Source: Henriciella sp. (lineage in GTDB: Bacteria > Pseudomonadota > Alphaproteobacteria > Caulobacterales > Hyphomonadaceae). Taken from it: a stretch of 64,000 nucleotides of DNA. Both the position numbers and the translations under genes were made by a program. This document shows, in pieces, positions 42,727 to 51,680 of the stretch. Below the pieces are notes generated by a model, which was not told where the DNA came from, ran no database searches, and worked only from the letters and a program-made list of their open reading frames with translations. The DNA lies in the NCBI GenBank assembly GCA_017642885.1, contig JAEPOM010000002.1, forward strand, positions 248,001 through 312,000, given 5' to 3'. The stretch's first letter is position 1; each line of letters starts with the position of its first letter.

Positions 42727-43259
42727 ACCCGCCAACCTTGTTGAGCCGCCGTTTGAGCCTCAAGCCCTGCGAAGTGTCCGACTATCAAGAAGTCGCAGAC
42801 ATGTGGGCCGACGAAGCGGTCGTTAAGCACATAGGTGGCCGCACGCGCGACGCGCAGGATGCCTGGTTTGCTCAGCTCCGAAATCGCGGCATGTGGCCTC
42901 TGCTTGGTTATGGCTATTGGATCGTTCGCGAGCGTCGGACCGATGTATTCGTCGGCGAAGTTGGTTTTGCGGATTTCAAGCGCGGGATCGAACCTGACAT
43001 ATCGGGACGTCCCGAAGCAGGCTGGGTGATTGCAAAATCGGCCTGGGGAAAGGGCTATGCCAGCGAGGCTGTGAAAGCGGCTCATGATTGGTTGGACGAC
43101 ACGATGCCTGGCCGGTCGACCTGCATCATTGATCCGGACAATTCAGCCTCAATCGCTGTCGCGCAGAAGGTCGGATACAGCGAAGTCGGTCCAACCGACT
43201 ATCGCGGCGACCCTGTCTTGTTATTTGAGCGCTACAGTACCGCGGCAGGAAAAAGCTAG
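42723..43259 (+). CDS. GNAT-family N-acetyltransferase (RimJ/RimL-like)
   Basis: A 178-residue GNAT enzyme, from LLSRRLSLKPCEVSDYQEVA through the acetyl-CoA loop region GWVIAKSAWGKGYASEAVKA and NSASIAVAQKVGYSEVG. This is the Acetyltransf_3 subgroup that acetylates ribosomal proteins or small molecules. The frame is open to 42609 inside the previous gene but the family match begins just after a TTG at 42723. No ATG is available, so a non-standard start overlapping the previous stop is proposed. Confidence 0.85.
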   Translation: MNPPTLLSRRLSLKPCEVSDYQEVADMWADEAVVKHIGGRTRDAQDAWFAQLRNRGMWPLLGYGYWIVRERRTDVFVGEVGFADFKRGIEPDISGRPEAGWVIAKSAWGKGYASEAVKAAHDWLDDTMPGRSTCIIDPDNSASIAVAQKVGYSEVGPTDYRGDPVLLFERYSTAAGKS

Positions 43260-43291
43260 CGATTCACGCAAAGCAGCGCTATTTAGGCTCC

Positions 43292-44254
43292 ATGGTTACG
43301 ACATATCTCGACTTCGAAAAGCCGCTCGCCGAACTTGAAACCAAGATTGCCGAGCTGGAAGCCGTTGCCGCCCAGGAAGGCGGTCCACAGATCAATGATG
43401 AGTTGAATAAGCTGAAGGAAAAGGCTGCCAAGCAGCTCAAAGACACCTATTCCTCGCTCAATCCATGGCGCAAAACCCAGGTTGCCCGCCACCCCGAGCG
43501 CCCTCATTTCACCGATTATATCAAACACCTGTTTGAGGACTTTCAGGAACTCGCGGGCGACCGTGTGTTCGGAAATGATGAGGCAGTCATTGGCGGCCTC
43601 GCCACGCTTAACGGCCAGTCCGTGGTGATCATCGGGCACGAAAAAGGCCGTACGACAGAAAGCCGCCTGAGGCATAATTTCGGCATGGCGCACCCTGAAG
43701 GCTACCGCAAAGCGGTGCGTCTGATGGATCTCGCAGACCGCTTCGGTCTGCCAGTGATTACTTTTGTCGACACGTCCGGCGCCTTCCCTGGCAAAGCCGG
43801 CGAAGAGCGCGGACAGGCGGAAGCAATTGCTCGCTCCACAGAGCGCTGTCTGACACTGAACGTCCCGATGATTTCGCTGATTATTGGCGAAGGCGGATCT
43901 GGCGGCGCGATCGCGATTGCGGCGGCCAACCATGTCCTGATGATGGAGCATTCGATCTATTCAGTGATCTCTCCGGAAGGCTGCGCGTCGATCCTCTATC
44001 GCGACGCGGCGAAGGCGAAAGAAGCCGCTGAAGCGATGAAGATCACCGCTGAAGATCTGAAAAAACTGAAAGTCATCGACGGCGTCGTCAAAGAGCCGGT
44101 CGGCGGTGCCCACCGTGCGCCAGAGAAAGCTATGCGTGCAGCTGGCAAAGCAATCGACAAAGCGCTTCAGACGCTGATGGCCCTCAGCCCGCAAGAGCTC
44201 AAGGCGCAGCGCCGCGAACGCTTTTATGCGATCGGGCGCGAGGGACTGAACTAG
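43292..44254 (+). CDS. accA: Acetyl-CoA carboxylase carboxyltransferase subunit alpha
   Basis: A 320-residue protein, close to E. coli AccA (319). It begins with the helical YLDFEKPLAELETKIAELEA, then ARHPERPHFTDYI and the crotonase-like core VDTSGAFPGKAGEERGQ and GEGGSGGAIAIA. With AccD it moves the carboxyl group from biotin to acetyl-CoA at the start of fatty acid synthesis. It follows GNAT by 32 bases and converges on the TonB receptor gene. Confidence 0.97.
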   Translation: MVTTYLDFEKPLAELETKIAELEAVAAQEGGPQINDELNKLKEKAAKQLKDTYSSLNPWRKTQVARHPERPHFTDYIKHLFEDFQELAGDRVFGNDEAVIGGLATLNGQSVVIIGHEKGRTTESRLRHNFGMAHPEGYRKAVRLMDLADRFGLPVITFVDTSGAFPGKAGEERGQAEAIARSTERCLTLNVPMISLIIGEGGSGGAIAIAAANHVLMMEHSIYSVISPEGCASILYRDAAKAKEAAEAMKITAEDLKKLKVIDGVVKEPVGGAHRAPEKAMRAAGKAIDKALQTLMALSPQELKAQRRERFYAIGREGLN

Positions 44255-44353
44255 CGTTCGCGTCGGCACTTCGTTCTACATCTAGAAGGATCTCCGATCC
44301 GTAGCCCCGACGAAAGCCGGGCGCTATGAGGATGAACAGCAACCTTAAATTCG

Positions 44354-44396
44354 CCCGTATCCTCGTACGCAATCCCGATGCGCGCAAAGATACGGG
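44354..44396. repeat. REP-like hairpin in the accA/TonB-receptor gap
   Basis: CCCGTATC and GATACGGG form an 8-bp stem around 27 bases. A smaller hairpin CCCGACGAAAGCCGGG lies just before at about 44306-44321. Both fit the style of intergenic repeats with GAAA-type loops in proteobacteria. The 200-base gap holds no gene. Confidence 0.4.
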
Positions 44397-44402
44397 ATCC
44401 AA

Positions 44403-44432
44403 TAAAAAAGGGCGACCCAAGGGTCGCCCTTC
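44403..44432 (-). terminator. Rho-independent terminator of the TonB receptor gene
   Basis: An 11-bp stem AAGGGCGACCC/GGGTCGCCCTT with a very short loop. On the minus strand it is followed by a run of T residues (AAAAAA on the plus strand at 44404-44409). It lies 23 bases beyond the stop of the receptor gene. Confidence 0.9.
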
Positions 44433-44454
44433 TGATTTGGTATCGAACCTGAGC

Positions 44455-47376
44455 TTAGCTGCCTGAGCCGCCAAAGCGCTTGGTTACGCTGACCTTGAAC
44501 GTACGACCAAACGGGTTGTGCGTGTATGGATCATAGTTCAGATCGAATGCCGCAAATGGTGGGTCTTCGTCTGTGATGTTGACCACAGAAAGGCCAAGAT
44601 CCAGATCCCAGTCAGACTGCCAAGTGTAGAAGGCGTCAAATGTGGTTTGGCTGTCGATCGACGCACCGACATTCCCACGAGCTGAGCCAGGACGCTCATC
44701 ATCATAAGAATCAGTGTGACGCATCACGCCGCGAAGGTTGTGATTGCCGAAGCCATAATTGGCCGAGACATTCGCCTGCCACTGTGGAAGTGAACGCGAG
44801 AAGTTTGAACGGTTGAACTGACCAACGCGATCGCCGCCGGAAATGACGACGCCCTCGATATCAAAGTCGCCAACGACATATTCGATCACGTAGGTTGTAT
44901 CGAGCGCAAGCTCGAACTCACCGCCACCAATATCCCAGACGTTGGAAACCCGTAGATCGATACCTGAGGTCTCGATGTCCGGGCCATTGACCACGTTTGC
45001 GCGGATCCGCTCGATGCCTGATGCAACAGGTGCGGCTGGGTTGGCGAACGTGATCCGGTCGAGAATACCACCACTGGTCGCCCCACCGCCAAGCGCCGCG
45101 AGCGCCGAGTTCACAATTTCGTTCTGGTCTTCAACGATGATCGGATCTGAGAAATCGAAATTGTAATAGTCAATCGACGCAACAAACCCGTCGTTCTCAA
45201 ACAACGCGCCCAAGTTGAAGCTAAACGCGCTCTCTGGAGCGAGGTTCGGATTTCCGAATTGGTCAACCGCTTTGAAGGCGCCTGTTGGAGCGATGAACTG
45301 AAGCGTTGTACCTACGCCACCCAACTGGTTCAGTGTCGGCCCGCGGAATGAGGTCTGAGCAGAGCCCCGCAGAGCAAAGCTGTCATTCACCTGCCATTTG
45401 GCCGCAACCTTAGGGTCAAAGGTCGAACCGACCTCGCCGCCGTAGTCTTCGTAGCGAGTAGCAACCTGAACATCGACATTGTCGAAGAGAGGGATCTGCA
45501 ATTCGCCGAAGACCGCGTAAATGGTCTGATCTTCATCACGCGCGCTTCCGCCAGCGAGGAAGCTGAATGGACCTGTGCCAGTTGGCCCAGGCGTGATGGC
45601 AAGATTGCTCACAGCGTTTGGCGTCACCTTGAACGTTTCTTGGCGAACCTGGAACCCAACAGCGTAACCAACAGAGCCACCGCCAGCTTCTACGTTGGAC
45701 TGACCGGAAACTACGCCGTCGAATACGAGAAGGCTGGTTTCACGGTCATCGCCCACTTCGTCCGTCAGCCACTCAGCCAACGTGGCTGAATTTGCCAAAG
45801 AAGCATCAAACTGCGGGTTTGCAGTTCCATCGATAGCATTTGCCGCAACGGCGTTCGAGAACGGGTTATAGTATTCACACCCACCCTGTCCTGCGACTGC
45901 ACCCGTTGGAATAGCTCCTGTGATCGGATCTGAACAAACCCCGAAACCGGCAAGCGCGTTGATGAAGCCCAGCGTGTAGCTGTCATTCGTGTAACGCGAC
46001 CCTTCGGTTTTCGAATATGTTAGACCCAGTTCCCAGTTCGCACCGCTTTGGAACTGTCCAGACAGGTCACCTGAAAAACGATAGTGGTCATAAGACCGTG
46101 TTCCTTCCTGGGCACCGCCAGTGCCTGGGAAACCGCCCCAGCCGAACGAACGGCCAAAGAAAACCAGCGGGGTAACACCCAAACCACCTGTATCAGTCAC
46201 AGGATCATATAGGTCAGGTGCGCCGCCCGAAAGCAACGGAGAATAGTCTGCAAACGTTGCAGCTGCCCACGCTGGGTTATCCGCAATGTACTGCACTAGG
46301 CCAGGGTGGTTCGGAAGCACGACATTACCGAACAGGGCTTGCGGTGGATAAGACGGTGAAGTCTTCCACTCTGGGACATCCGTATAACCGTAAAGTGCCT
46401 CGAGGTGCAGCTCAGTACCGCCTGAGAAGGTTCGATTGTATTCGGAGAAGATCTGATAGCGCTCCTCTTCCTCTACAAGATTATCGAATTGGGTGAATTG
46501 GAAGCGGCAGAGCACACCGCCGTCTTCGCCACCAAGTGTCGAGCATTGATCATCCGAGTTTGCAAACGCTAGCGGCGTGGACGCAGCAGCGAGCCCAGTT
46601 GGAATATTCGGCGTCGCTACGAATGAACCTGGGTTGCCGATTGTTGACCAACCGCCGACAGGATTGTCTGCGAACGGGACAATGGCCCAGTCTTGATCAA
46701 GTAGTGGAGATTCATTGCGGAACTGATAGCCAACCGACGTGACCCAGTTCCAGTTGTTACCTTGGAATCCATAGGCCGCTGAAACGTCATACTCGCCATC
46801 CGTACCGTCGAATTGCTGGAAGCTCGCAGACACTTCAAAACCATCAAGATCGTCGCGCGTGATGAAGTTCACAACACCGGCAATAGCATCAGAACCATAA
46901 AGAGCTGCAGCGCCGTCTTTCAGAACTTCGACACGCCCAATCGCAGCGGATGGGATCATGTTCGTATCAACGAAGAGCTGGGCTTGCTCACCGATTGCGT
47001 AAGGTGCAGGCGACTCGCGGCGACCGTTGAGCAGCACCAGCGTCCGTGCAGGCCCGAGACCGCGTAGGTTGATGTTCGAAGTCCCCTCAAGGCCGTTTGA
47101 GGCGAACTGGTTGGTCTGCCCATCGACACCTGATGAGACGCCCAAATTGCGGATCAACTCGGTAATCGATGGATCACCTTCAAGCTTCAGATCTTGCGCG
47201 GTGAGAACGTCCACCGGAAGCGCAGCGTCTTCTGGCGTGCCAGCGATGAATGATCCGGTCACCGTGACGGTTTGTTGACGCAGCTCATCGCCGCCTTCGT
47301 CCTGTGCGTGGGCCGCTCCGCCTGCCATTAGAGCAGCAAGCGATGCTCCGCATATGAGTTTTCTACTTAGCGTCAT
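44455..47376 (-). CDS. TonB-dependent outer-membrane receptor
   Basis: A 973-residue precursor with a signal peptide (SRKLICGASLAALMAGGAAHAQ). The TonB box region (QQTVTVTGSFI) comes next, then the plug (SITELIRNLGVSSGVDG, NINLRGLGPARTLVLLNGRR, RVEVLKDGAAALYGSDAIAG) and a 22-strand barrel ending in GRTFKVSVTKRFGG. The large size and the VLLNGRR plug version are those of the receptor group abundant in Caulobacter-like bacteria that takes up oligosaccharides or similar solutes, but the ligand cannot be inferred. A GGAGG ribosome binding site supports the ATG at 47376. It is followed by a strong terminator and stands alone. Confidence 0.93.
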   Translation of the reverse strand: MTLSRKLICGASLAALMAGGAAHAQDEGGDELRQQTVTVTGSFIAGTPEDAALPVDVLTAQDLKLEGDPSITELIRNLGVSSGVDGQTNQFASNGLEGTSNINLRGLGPARTLVLLNGRRESPAPYAIGEQAQLFVDTNMIPSAAIGRVEVLKDGAAALYGSDAIAGVVNFITRDDLDGFEVSASFQQFDGTDGEYDVSAAYGFQGNNWNWVTSVGYQFRNESPLLDQDWAIVPFADNPVGGWSTIGNPGSFVATPNIPTGLAAASTPLAFANSDDQCSTLGGEDGGVLCRFQFTQFDNLVEEEERYQIFSEYNRTFSGGTELHLEALYGYTDVPEWKTSPSYPPQALFGNVVLPNHPGLVQYIADNPAWAAATFADYSPLLSGGAPDLYDPVTDTGGLGVTPLVFFGRSFGWGGFPGTGGAQEGTRSYDHYRFSGDLSGQFQSGANWELGLTYSKTEGSRYTNDSYTLGFINALAGFGVCSDPITGAIPTGAVAGQGGCEYYNPFSNAVAANAIDGTANPQFDASLANSATLAEWLTDEVGDDRETSLLVFDGVVSGQSNVEAGGGSVGYAVGFQVRQETFKVTPNAVSNLAITPGPTGTGPFSFLAGGSARDEDQTIYAVFGELQIPLFDNVDVQVATRYEDYGGEVGSTFDPKVAAKWQVNDSFALRGSAQTSFRGPTLNQLGGVGTTLQFIAPTGAFKAVDQFGNPNLAPESAFSFNLGALFENDGFVASIDYYNFDFSDPIIVEDQNEIVNSALAALGGGATSGGILDRITFANPAAPVASGIERIRANVVNGPDIETSGIDLRVSNVWDIGGGEFELALDTTYVIEYVVGDFDIEGVVISGGDRVGQFNRSNFSRSLPQWQANVSANYGFGNHNLRGVMRHTDSYDDERPGSARGNVGASIDSQTTFDAFYTWQSDWDLDLGLSVVNITDEDPPFAAFDLNYDPYTHNPFGRTFKVSVTKRFGGSGS

Positions 47377-47606
47377 ATATTCCTCCGTGAAAATTCTAAT
47401 CAACTGTCATTATTCTCCGTCTCTCGACGGCGCAGTCGCCCCAATGAGACTAGGCAAGTAAACGCCACGTAAAAGAGGGTTCTTATGCTGCGCCGCAACA
47501 CGGTTAGGATGACAGCGCTGACGATTATCCCCCCGTTTTGCGCTCAGGCCCGAAATTATGCCAAATATCCCTATGAAAACCGCTGTATTCGCGATTAGAT
47601 AGGCGC

Positions 47607-49010
47607 ATGACGCCCCCTATTCTGGAAATTTCTTCCTTCTTCGCAGATGCAGCAGAGCCTGCCTCGTTTCCACAGACTGTGTTGCGCTACAGCAACACGC
47701 GTTGGGCAGAAAAACTTGGCCTGACTCTAAGTGACGCGACGGCATGGACTCGCCACTTCGGACGCTTCGAATCGTTGCCCGGAAATCTCGAGACTCCGCT
47801 GGCGCTGCGTTATCATGGGCACCAATTCCACGTTTATAATCCAGACTTGGGCGATGGCCGCGGATTCTTGTTTGCTCAGCTGCAGGATAAAGCCGGGCGC
47901 TGGCTGGATCTTGGCACCAAAGGATCTGGCCAAACGCGCTGGTCTCGGCAGGGGGATGGCCGGCTGACGCTGAAAGGCGGCGTCCGGGAAGTACTGGCCG
48001 CCAGCTATCTCGAGGCGCTCGGTGTGAATACGTCGAAGATTTTCAGCCTGATTGAAACTGGCGAAGATCTGCATCGCAATGATGAGCCCTCGCCGACTCG
48101 ATCGGCCGTGATGGTCCGCCTAAACCATTCGCATCTGCGTTTCGGCACGTTTCAACGCGCTGCCTACCATGACGATACCGAGGCCATGGCGGCGCTGATC
48201 CAGCACGTGATCAAACACTATTATCCAGACTGCGCGGACGAGGCTCTTGGCAAGGCCACGCCGGCCCTTTTCGAGCGGATGAGTGCGGCGACCGCTCGCA
48301 TGATCGGTCAATGGATGGCGGTTGGCTTCGTGCACGGCGTCATGAACACGGACAATTTCAATATTACCGGCGAGACGTTCGACTTTGGCCCCTGGCGGTT
48401 CCTCGAGAAGAGCGATCCCAATTTTACCGCCGCCTACTTTGACAGTCAGGGCCTCTATCGATTTGGGCGGCAACCCCCACAGGGCCTCTGGGCGCTGCAG
48501 CAGCTTGGCGGCGCCATGAGCCTGGTCGCCGATGCTGATGATCTCTCAGCTGCAATGAAAGTGTATGAACCGGCCTATCAGGAGAGCTTTGCAGCGCACA
48601 CAATGGCTCTGCTTGGCTTGAAACGCGGGAAGGTGCTGCGCGACGACTTGCTCTTTTTGCAGGATTTCTATGCGTGGATGACCGAAAGCGACGCCACCTG
48701 GCCGCAAGTCTTTTTTGACTGGTTCGGCGGAGCGGCGAGCGCCGACCGGGCGGCGCGCAGCCCGCAAGCGGCGCTCTATGACGCCGAAGCCTTCGGCAAG
48801 ATCCGAACGCAACTTGAAGCGCGCACGCCGGATCGACCAGAGCGGCTTCAGCATCCCTACTTCCAGGCTGACCGCCCCGCAGACTTGATGATCGACACGG
48901 TTGAGGCCTTATGGGTCCCGATCGCTGATGGCGATGACTGGGGCCCGTTGAATGCGCACCTGGACCATATTGAGCGGGCGCGTCAGGCTTATGACTGGGA
49001 CCCTGTGTGA
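47607..49010 (+). CDS. selO: Protein adenylyltransferase SelO (YdiU family)
   Basis: A 467-residue pseudokinase-fold protein with LALRYHGHQFHVYNPDLGDG, LDLGTKGSGQTRWSRQGDG and FVHGVMNTDNFNITGETFDFG, the metal-binding region. SelO transfers AMP from ATP to Ser/Thr/Tyr of target proteins under redox control. The bacterial form is usually about 480 residues and ends without selenocysteine; this one ends ARQAYDWDPV. Its last 22 bases overlap the 3' end of the convergent merC-like gene. Confidence 0.95.
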   Translation: MTPPILEISSFFADAAEPASFPQTVLRYSNTRWAEKLGLTLSDATAWTRHFGRFESLPGNLETPLALRYHGHQFHVYNPDLGDGRGFLFAQLQDKAGRWLDLGTKGSGQTRWSRQGDGRLTLKGGVREVLAASYLEALGVNTSKIFSLIETGEDLHRNDEPSPTRSAVMVRLNHSHLRFGTFQRAAYHDDTEAMAALIQHVIKHYYPDCADEALGKATPALFERMSAATARMIGQWMAVGFVHGVMNTDNFNITGETFDFGPWRFLEKSDPNFTAAYFDSQGLYRFGRQPPQGLWALQQLGGAMSLVADADDLSAAMKVYEPAYQESFAAHTMALLGLKRGKVLRDDLLFLQDFYAWMTESDATWPQVFFDWFGGAASADRAARSPQAALYDAEAFGKIRTQLEARTPDRPERLQHPYFQADRPADLMIDTVEALWVPIADGDDWGPLNAHLDHIERARQAYDWDPV

Positions 49011-49366
49011 GCGCGTTTCCAGCCGAGTGCGTGACCGGCGGCGAGCATCGTGCCGCCGACGACGGTCAGGAGCGTTTCGAAATCGTGCATTGGCTCGACA
49101 AACGCGCCGGCGACGAGAAGCCATAGCCCGCTGACGATCAATGCTGTCACAGCTGTGTTGGCCGCAGTTGAGCTCAGCCTCAGAAGCGAAAGCGGGAATG
49201 CAGCGACGACAAACGCTTTGTGAAGCCATTCCGCCTCGGCCCACATGCCGACGATTGGGAGACTCGCCGACAGGATTGGAAGGACCAGACAGTGGACGAG
49301 GCACAGGCCAGAGAGTGAGATCGCCAAGCCGTCTATCGTCGCTGCTTTGTGGGCACGGGTCGCCAT
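48989..49366 (-). CDS. MerC-domain membrane protein
   Basis: A 125-residue protein with four membrane helices and the MerC Cys motif in SLSGLCLVHCLVLPILS. MerC proteins were first known as mercury transporters; many chromosomal MerC-domain proteins accompany zinc-regulated TonB receptors. The ATG overlaps the stop of the receptor gene upstream (TAATG on the coding strand), so translation is coupled. Its 3' end overlaps selO antisense. A role in taking the metal delivered by the receptor is inferred. Confidence 0.85.
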   Translation of the reverse strand: MATRAHKAATIDGLAISLSGLCLVHCLVLPILSASLPIVGMWAEAEWLHKAFVVAAFPLSLLRLSSTAANTAVTALIVSGLWLLVAGAFVEPMHDFETLLTVVGGTMLAAGHALGWKRAHTGSQS

Positions 49367-51480
49367 TAGAATGCTACCCGAATGCCAACCCGAATATTTT
49401 GCCCTGGCGCCGGGGCAACGTCTTTCAGGACTGACGTGGCGTAGCGGACTTCTTCATCGGTCACGTTTCGCGCTTCGATGAACGCCTCGGTGCCATCGGC
49501 GCCGATGCCAAAGTCTGAAAGGTCAACTTCGCCGCGCAAATCAAGCGTCGTGTATCCATCGGTCACCAGTGATCCTTCACCCGCATCGACTTGGTCTTCC
49601 GCCACTGTGATCGCCGCGCCGAGCTCAAACGCGCCCCATTCGGCGCTCGCACCCGCATTCAGGGTCACGGGTGGAATGAAGGGAACATTACTACCGCTAT
49701 CGAGGTCGCCTTCAACGAAATCGAGGCTGGCATCAAAGGCCCAGTCTGCACCGAGCGGACCCGCATCAATGTAGTAATCCGCGTAGATCTCGCCGCCATA
49801 GAAGCTCGCGGCTTCCTGGGTGAACGCGAAGACTGGCAGTCCATCTGCCTCGTCGCTGACAACACCATCCTCGAACGCCAATCCAGGCGTCAGATAGATG
49901 AAGTCATTGAAATCTGTATGGAAGACGTTGACCCCAATGCTGCCATTGTCACCGCGCCAGCGCGCTGTGGCTTCGAGGTTCAGTCCCGTTTCCTTGCTCA
50001 GGGTCGCGTTGCCAACTTCGAACTGCTCCGTCGCGAGGTGTGGACCGAAGGCGAACAATTCACTCTCATTCGGGGCGCGCTCTGCATAGGAAACCTGTCC
50101 TCCGAGGAAGAGGCCGGAATCATAGTGCTGATGGATACCGATCGAGCCACTGAGCAGGTCGAAATCGGTCGAGCCCATGTCGATATTGTCGATCTCGACC
50201 ATCTCAACGCGCAACCCACCTTCGACACCGAAGCCGCTATCCCATTCCTGTGTTTCGTAGAGAAACGCGCCGAAGGCCTGGGTGTCAGTCTCGGATAGGA
50301 AGGCTTCTTCGCCCACCGCATCCAGAGTCTTGTCGATAAACTGGACGCCAAACGCCCCTGCGAATCCGCCTATCTCATGTCCGAGTTCCAGGCGCCCTTC
50401 GACCCCTTCTGAATCGAACACGGTGCCAGCCTCACCGGGGGCTTCGAACTCTGTGTGCTCATAGTCGACGATCGCGAGCGTACCGGTCACATCTGTCAGA
50501 AAGCCATTATTGACCGAGACACCGCCGCGGACATCAATTCGCGTTTGCTCAAGGTCGATGAACGGATTTTCTTCCTCTTCTTCCTCATCGGCATGGTCTT
50601 CGCCGTCTTCTTCGCCATGCTCATGTTCATGACTGTGGCCCGGCAGGCCATACTCGGAGGTTTGCTGGCGTACCGCGACCCCCAGGAATGCATTATCACC
50701 CACCCAGCTCAGACCTGCAGCGAGGGTCTGTGTTTCAACGAAAGAGTTTTCCAGCGTGTCGCGGACTTCCTCTTCTTCCTCGTGATCTTCATCACCGTGG
50801 TCTTCTTCTGCTTCCTCAAGCGCCCGTTGCAGGGAAGATTCAGCGAAGTCCGGAATGTCGTAATTGTCGAAGTCGCGTTGCGAGGCTGACAGGCTCAGCA
50901 CGAAATCGCCCGCCACGAACTGTCCGCGGCCCGCCAGCTCGCTGCCTTCATTTACGCTGTTATAGCCAGCGAACACATCGCCGGAGAAAGCTTCGTCGGG
51001 CTTCTCTTCCGCAATCAGACCGTCAATAACATTCACGACGCCGCCAATCGCCTGACCGCCATAGGCCAGCGCTGCCGGGCCGCGCAGGATCTCAATCGCT
51101 TCTGCATCTATACCGTCCGCAGAAACCTGGTGATCTGGAGACGCGGCAGACGCGTCGATCACGCCAATCCCATTTGTCAGAACCTGGACGCGCTCTGCAC
51201 CCAGCCCGCGCAGGACCGGGCGGCTCGCCCCCTGACCAAAGAAGGTCGTGGAGACTCCCGGTTGGCGATCGAGTGTATCGCCCAACGTACTTTGCAGGGT
51301 TTCTAGCAAGTCTTCTCGATCCACCCCGGTGGCCTTGCCGATCAATTCATCAGCGGCGCGATCCGGACCGGGCGTGGTGACAATGATCGTCTCCTCGCGA
51401 CGCTCATCATCAGATTGAGCCTGAACCAGTGGGGCCAGCACCAGAGAGGAAATAGAAGCCAGAAGGAGGATGCGCGACAT
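49366..51480 (-). CDS. ZnuD-like TonB-dependent receptor with His/acid-rich loops
   Basis: A 704-residue precursor: signal peptide, TonB box (EETIIVTT), plug with STLGDTLDRQPGVSTTFFG, VLRGLGAERVQVLTNGIG and ILRGPAALAYGGQAIGG, then a barrel ending in NIRVGIRVAF. Two external loops are packed with possible metal ligands: about residues 222-241 (AEEDHGDEDHEEEEE) and 281-304 (HSHEHEHGEEDGEDHADEEE). These loops and its size match zinc receptors such as ZnuD. The MerC-domain gene follows with a one-base overlap. A site similar to a Zur box sits just before the start codon. Confidence 0.88.
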   Translation of the reverse strand: MSRILLLASISSLVLAPLVQAQSDDERREETIIVTTPGPDRAADELIGKATGVDREDLLETLQSTLGDTLDRQPGVSTTFFGQGASRPVLRGLGAERVQVLTNGIGVIDASAASPDHQVSADGIDAEAIEILRGPAALAYGGQAIGGVVNVIDGLIAEEKPDEAFSGDVFAGYNSVNEGSELAGRGQFVAGDFVLSLSASQRDFDNYDIPDFAESSLQRALEEAEEDHGDEDHEEEEEVRDTLENSFVETQTLAAGLSWVGDNAFLGVAVRQQTSEYGLPGHSHEHEHGEEDGEDHADEEEEEENPFIDLEQTRIDVRGGVSVNNGFLTDVTGTLAIVDYEHTEFEAPGEAGTVFDSEGVEGRLELGHEIGGFAGAFGVQFIDKTLDAVGEEAFLSETDTQAFGAFLYETQEWDSGFGVEGGLRVEMVEIDNIDMGSTDFDLLSGSIGIHQHYDSGLFLGGQVSYAERAPNESELFAFGPHLATEQFEVGNATLSKETGLNLEATARWRGDNGSIGVNVFHTDFNDFIYLTPGLAFEDGVVSDEADGLPVFAFTQEAASFYGGEIYADYYIDAGPLGADWAFDASLDFVEGDLDSGSNVPFIPPVTLNAGASAEWGAFELGAAITVAEDQVDAGEGSLVTDGYTTLDLRGEVDLSDFGIGADGTEAFIEARNVTDEEVRYATSVLKDVAPAPGQNIRVGIRVAF

Positions 51481-51493
51481 GTTTTTTAACTCG

Positions 51494-51508
51494 TGTTATG
51501 TTATCACT
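51494..51508. promoter_or_regulatory. Candidate Zur-type box
   Basis: TGTTAT-gtt-ATCACT resembles the alphaproteobacterial Zur dyad (TGTTAT-n3-ATAACA), with the right half matching in 4 of 6 bases. It lies 14-28 bases upstream of the start codon of the ZnuD-like receptor gene, where a zinc-dependent repressor would block transcription. Confidence 0.35.
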
Positions 51509-51680
51509 TTTCATGGCTATCTATCGCCTCTCCCCGTCTTGGCAAGTGAAAAATCAAAATATGACCAAATGAGTTTTCGCCCCATCGTCGCGGCATGCTT
51601 CGCTGCGCCGCAGCAAAACCCCGTGACTTCCCCAAGGGCGCGCCATAAATAAGCGTCATCAAATATTGGAGGACTCGGTC

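Noticed and set aside
50455..50889. Plus-strand frame with Phe/Val-rich predicted membrane segments opposite the ZnuD-like receptor
   Set aside because: The apparent hydrophobic helices are the complement of the Glu/Asp/His-rich loop codons of the receptor, so they are an artefact.
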